The notes beneath the pieces are model-generated. The model was not told the origin of the DNA, did not search any database, and worked only from the letters and a program-made list of their open reading frames with translations. From the NCBI GenBank assembly GCA_944389065.1, contig CALXKZ010000074.1, forward strand, positions 1 through 64,000: 64,000 bases of DNA, written 5' to 3'. Source of the DNA: an uncultured Spirochaetaceae bacterium (lineage in GTDB: Bacteria > Spirochaetota > Spirochaetia > Sphaerochaetales > Sphaerochaetaceae). Below, in pieces: positions 62,494-64,000 of the stretch. The position numbers and the translations under genes were made by a program. Every line of letters starts with the position of its first letter. Positions within the stretch are counted from its first letter, which is position 1.

Positions 62494-62577
62494 GCCCAGA
62501 TGGCGGAACTGGTAGACGCGCTAGTTTCAGGTACTAGTCTCTGCAAAGAGATGGGGGTTCGAGTCCCCCTCTGGGCA
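62494..62577 (+). tRNA. tRNA-Leu (anticodon CAG)
   Basis: An 84-base class II tRNA with long variable arm. The acceptor stem is GCCCAGA/TCTGGGC, the T arm GTTCGAGTC. The anticodon loop TTCAGGT gives CAG, reading CUG. CCA is not encoded. Confidence 0.96.
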
Positions 62578-62686
62578 TAGAATCCTGCTCATTCTCAAGA
62601 ACAGCACAAATACATACCGGCTTCGCTGTATTCCATATCTGCTTAAACTATATACTTTTTGCAATCAAAACAGTATCCTGTCACAC

Positions 62687-63532
62687 ATGGTCAGAGTTTT
62701 ATTCCTTGGGGAGATAACAGGACGTCCGGGCATAACATGCCTTAAGAATGGACTGGCATCTCTCAAGAAGAAATATGATGTTGATTATACAATAGCAAAT
62801 GCGGAAGGTATGACCGGAGGTTTCGGCATCGGAAAAGCCCATGCCGCGCAGCTGACTAAGATTGGTGTGGATCTTATCACTGGGGGCGAGAAGCTCTTCT
62901 ATAAGCTTGATATGGTCGAATTCATTCAGAAAGCTGGATTTATACTCCGTCCGGCGAACTACCCGCCGCAGTGCCCGGGAAGAAGCTACCGCGTTGTCGA
63001 TATCAAGGGAAGGAAATTCATAATAATAAATCTCCAGGGCAATGCTCTTTTCCCCAGGCAGAGCATACAGAATGCATTCTCCTCAATCGATATGCTGCTG
63101 AAGAAGCTTTCAGAGAAAGATCCGGATGCGGTAGTGCTTCTTCAGTTCCATGCCGCAACCACAGCGGAGAAGAAGACAATGAGATTCTTCCTTGACGGCA
63201 GGGCTGCTGCAGTTATAGGAACACATACAAAGGTCATAACCGCAGATGAAATAGTCACTTCTTCCGGACTGGCCTATATTACAGATAACGGACGCGTCGG
63301 ATCCTTTGTCTCTGTCGGAGGATTTGATCCTGAGACAGAAATCAGGAAATTAAGGTCGCAGCTTCCTGTAAGAAGCCAGGAATGCTGGAATGACGGTATC
63401 ATAGAAGGTGTTATCGTCGATATAGACGAGGAAAGCGGAAAAAGCACTGGCATACACAGGATAATGGAGAGAGTAGCAATCGCAGCTCCAGGCAATGGCA
63501 ATGAAGCAGATAGTGACAATTCAGGAAACTAA
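62687..63532 (+). CDS. YmdB-like (TIGR00282) metallophosphoesterase-fold protein with altered metal site
   Basis: 281 residues with the full YmdB/DR1281 layout (LRPANYPPQCPG, ATTAEKKTM, VIGTHTKVITADE, YITDNGRVG). YmdB members are cyclic-nucleotide phosphodiesterases with a dinuclear metal site. Several ligands have changed here: the first Asp is Glu9, the GNH motif is GEK (67-69), and HTH is HTK (180-182). Glu40, His155 and His180 remain. I infer loss or change of catalysis. The ATG has TATCCT seven bases upstream and no Shine-Dalgarno. It overlaps the RseC-like gene. Confidence 0.82.
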   Translation: MVRVLFLGEITGRPGITCLKNGLASLKKKYDVDYTIANAEGMTGGFGIGKAHAAQLTKIGVDLITGGEKLFYKLDMVEFIQKAGFILRPANYPPQCPGRSYRVVDIKGRKFIIINLQGNALFPRQSIQNAFSSIDMLLKKLSEKDPDAVVLLQFHAATTAEKKTMRFFLDGRAAAVIGTHTKVITADEIVTSSGLAYITDNGRVGSFVSVGGFDPETEIRKLRSQLPVRSQECWNDGIIEGVIVDIDEESGKSTGIHRIMERVAIAAPGNGNEADSDNSGN

Positions 63533-63905
63533 GAACGGAAAGATAATAGCAGGATGTGATAAATCACAGTGCGAGGGATGCAAAGGCTCATTCTTCTGCA
63601 CATCGAAGAAATCGGATTTCCAGATCCTGAATCCAGAAGGGATAGATCTGAAGCCAGGGGATAAGGCTGAGATAGATCTCGAACCGAAGAAGACCCTGTT
63701 TTCTGTATTCATGAGCCTTGCATTCCCTCTTCTTATGTTTCTGCCTGGATACTTCATCGGAGCGCATTTCTCCTCAAGCGAGCTAGTCCGCTTCATCTGT
63801 TCAATAGCAGGGGTTGCTGCAGGATTTCTGATCTCATCCATATATTTCAGAGTGACAAAGAAATCATATCTGCCAGTTGTCACTGAGAAGAAGGAAGACG
63901 AATGA
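63501..63905 (+). CDS. rseC: RseC/MucC-family membrane protein
   Basis: A 134-residue SoxR-reducing-system/RseC-type protein. The N-terminal cysteine cluster (CDKSQCEGCKGSFFC, about 20-34) could bind a metal or iron-sulfur centre. Two membrane helices follow (about 66-88 and 96-116). Family members accompany Rnf electron-transport complexes. I chose the ATG at 63501, which has an AGG at usable distance. An ATG two codons earlier is possible. It overlaps both neighbours. Confidence 0.82.
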   Translation: MKQIVTIQETKNGKIIAGCDKSQCEGCKGSFFCTSKKSDFQILNPEGIDLKPGDKAEIDLEPKKTLFSVFMSLAFPLLMFLPGYFIGAHFSSSELVRFICSIAGVAAGFLISSIYFRVTKKSYLPVVTEKKEDE

Positions 63906-64000
63906 GGAGGATTTTCTGGATTATCGCAGCATCCTTACTGATAGCCTCCTGCTCTTTCGTCACAGATGACGGAACAGAGCATGAGAAGCTTGTTACGCCG
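63902..64000 (+). CDS. N-terminus of a lipoprotein gene (runs off the window)
   Basis: 33 residues are visible: a signal peptide with lipobox IASC near residue 16, then a polar stretch. Its ATG overlaps the rseC stop (ATGA). In related operons an ApbE-type flavin transferase lipoprotein often follows rseC, but nothing visible proves that here. Confidence 0.65.
   Translation, partial: MRRIFWIIAASLLIASCSFVTDDGTEHEKLVTP

Overview
The window reads as one continuous piece of a spirochaete chromosome, most likely a Sphaerochaeta-like, anaerobic, gut-type member. I infer this from gene content, not from a marker search. Supporting genes are an EF-G of the spirochaete/planctomycete/mitochondrial (spdEFG1) type, type III glutamine synthetase, TRAP transport, a mannonate/fructuronate operon, rubredoxin, an RseC-like Rnf accessory protein and a PstA/DarA-type cyclic-di-AMP receptor. 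Gene density is high. There is no phage, transposon, rRNA or CRISPR. One gene is clearly broken (an AAA ATPase, 16451-17709).

Layout. 1-4.3 kb: fusA, then HIT protein, lipoprotein and thioredoxin. 4.3-7.9 kb: a Fur-family regulator with znuACB and mgtC in one tightly overlapping operon behind a large palindromic operator. 7.9-13.8 kb: glycerophosphodiesterase, a zinc-ribbon/DUF5685/J-domain trio, two TetR regulators, a HAD phosphatase and threonine dehydratase. 13.8-16.4 kb: a radical SAM enzyme directly followed by S-adenosylmethionine synthetase. 17.9-25.8 kb: membrane protein, M18 aminopeptidase, Na+/solute symporter, rubredoxin behind a Fur/PerR-like box, GSIII, MATE exporter and c-di-AMP receptor. 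26.3-33.5 kb: tRNA-Ala, envelope proteins, lspA, Nif3, Lon-like protease, SpoU methylase and rsmI. 33.5-35.2 kb: two small heat-shock genes, each with a sigma-54-type promoter and a matching upstream dyad. 35.5-39.8 kb: initiator tRNA, DNA glycosylase, LUD protein, AlkD-like protein, stand-alone trpB and a YitT membrane protein. 39.8-43.7 kb: the uxuA-gntR-uxuB operon and mscL. 43.8-45.6 kb: an HTH protein and a membrane protein resembling pentameric ligand-gated ion channels, split across one transmembrane helix. 45.7-52.1 kb: a glucosamine-6-phosphate isomerase-like protein and a TolC/MFP/RND efflux operon. 52.2-61.0 kb: an unassigned sugar locus with a TRAP transporter, ROK kinase, PMI-like protein and fucose-isomerase-like protein, divergent from an RpiR regulator and a mutarotase-like protein. 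61.0-64 kb: pentapeptide-repeat protein, hisIE, tRNA-Leu, a YmdB-like protein with altered metal ligands, RseC and a truncated lipoprotein gene.

A signal runs through the whole window: nineteen genes that begin transcripts have a -10-like hexamer ending 5-9 bases before the start codon and no Shine-Dalgarno sequence. Several also have a -35 at exactly 17 bp. They look leaderless. Genes inside operons, and genes with visible operators, mostly have good Shine-Dalgarno sites. I used this to choose several start codons.

The best candidates for new biology are the HTH/ligand-gated-channel-like pair (43849-45593), the paired sigma-54 hsp20 control regions (34003-34139 and 35216-35351), the TRAP/ROK/PMI sugar locus (52183-61035) and the leaderless promoter architecture.
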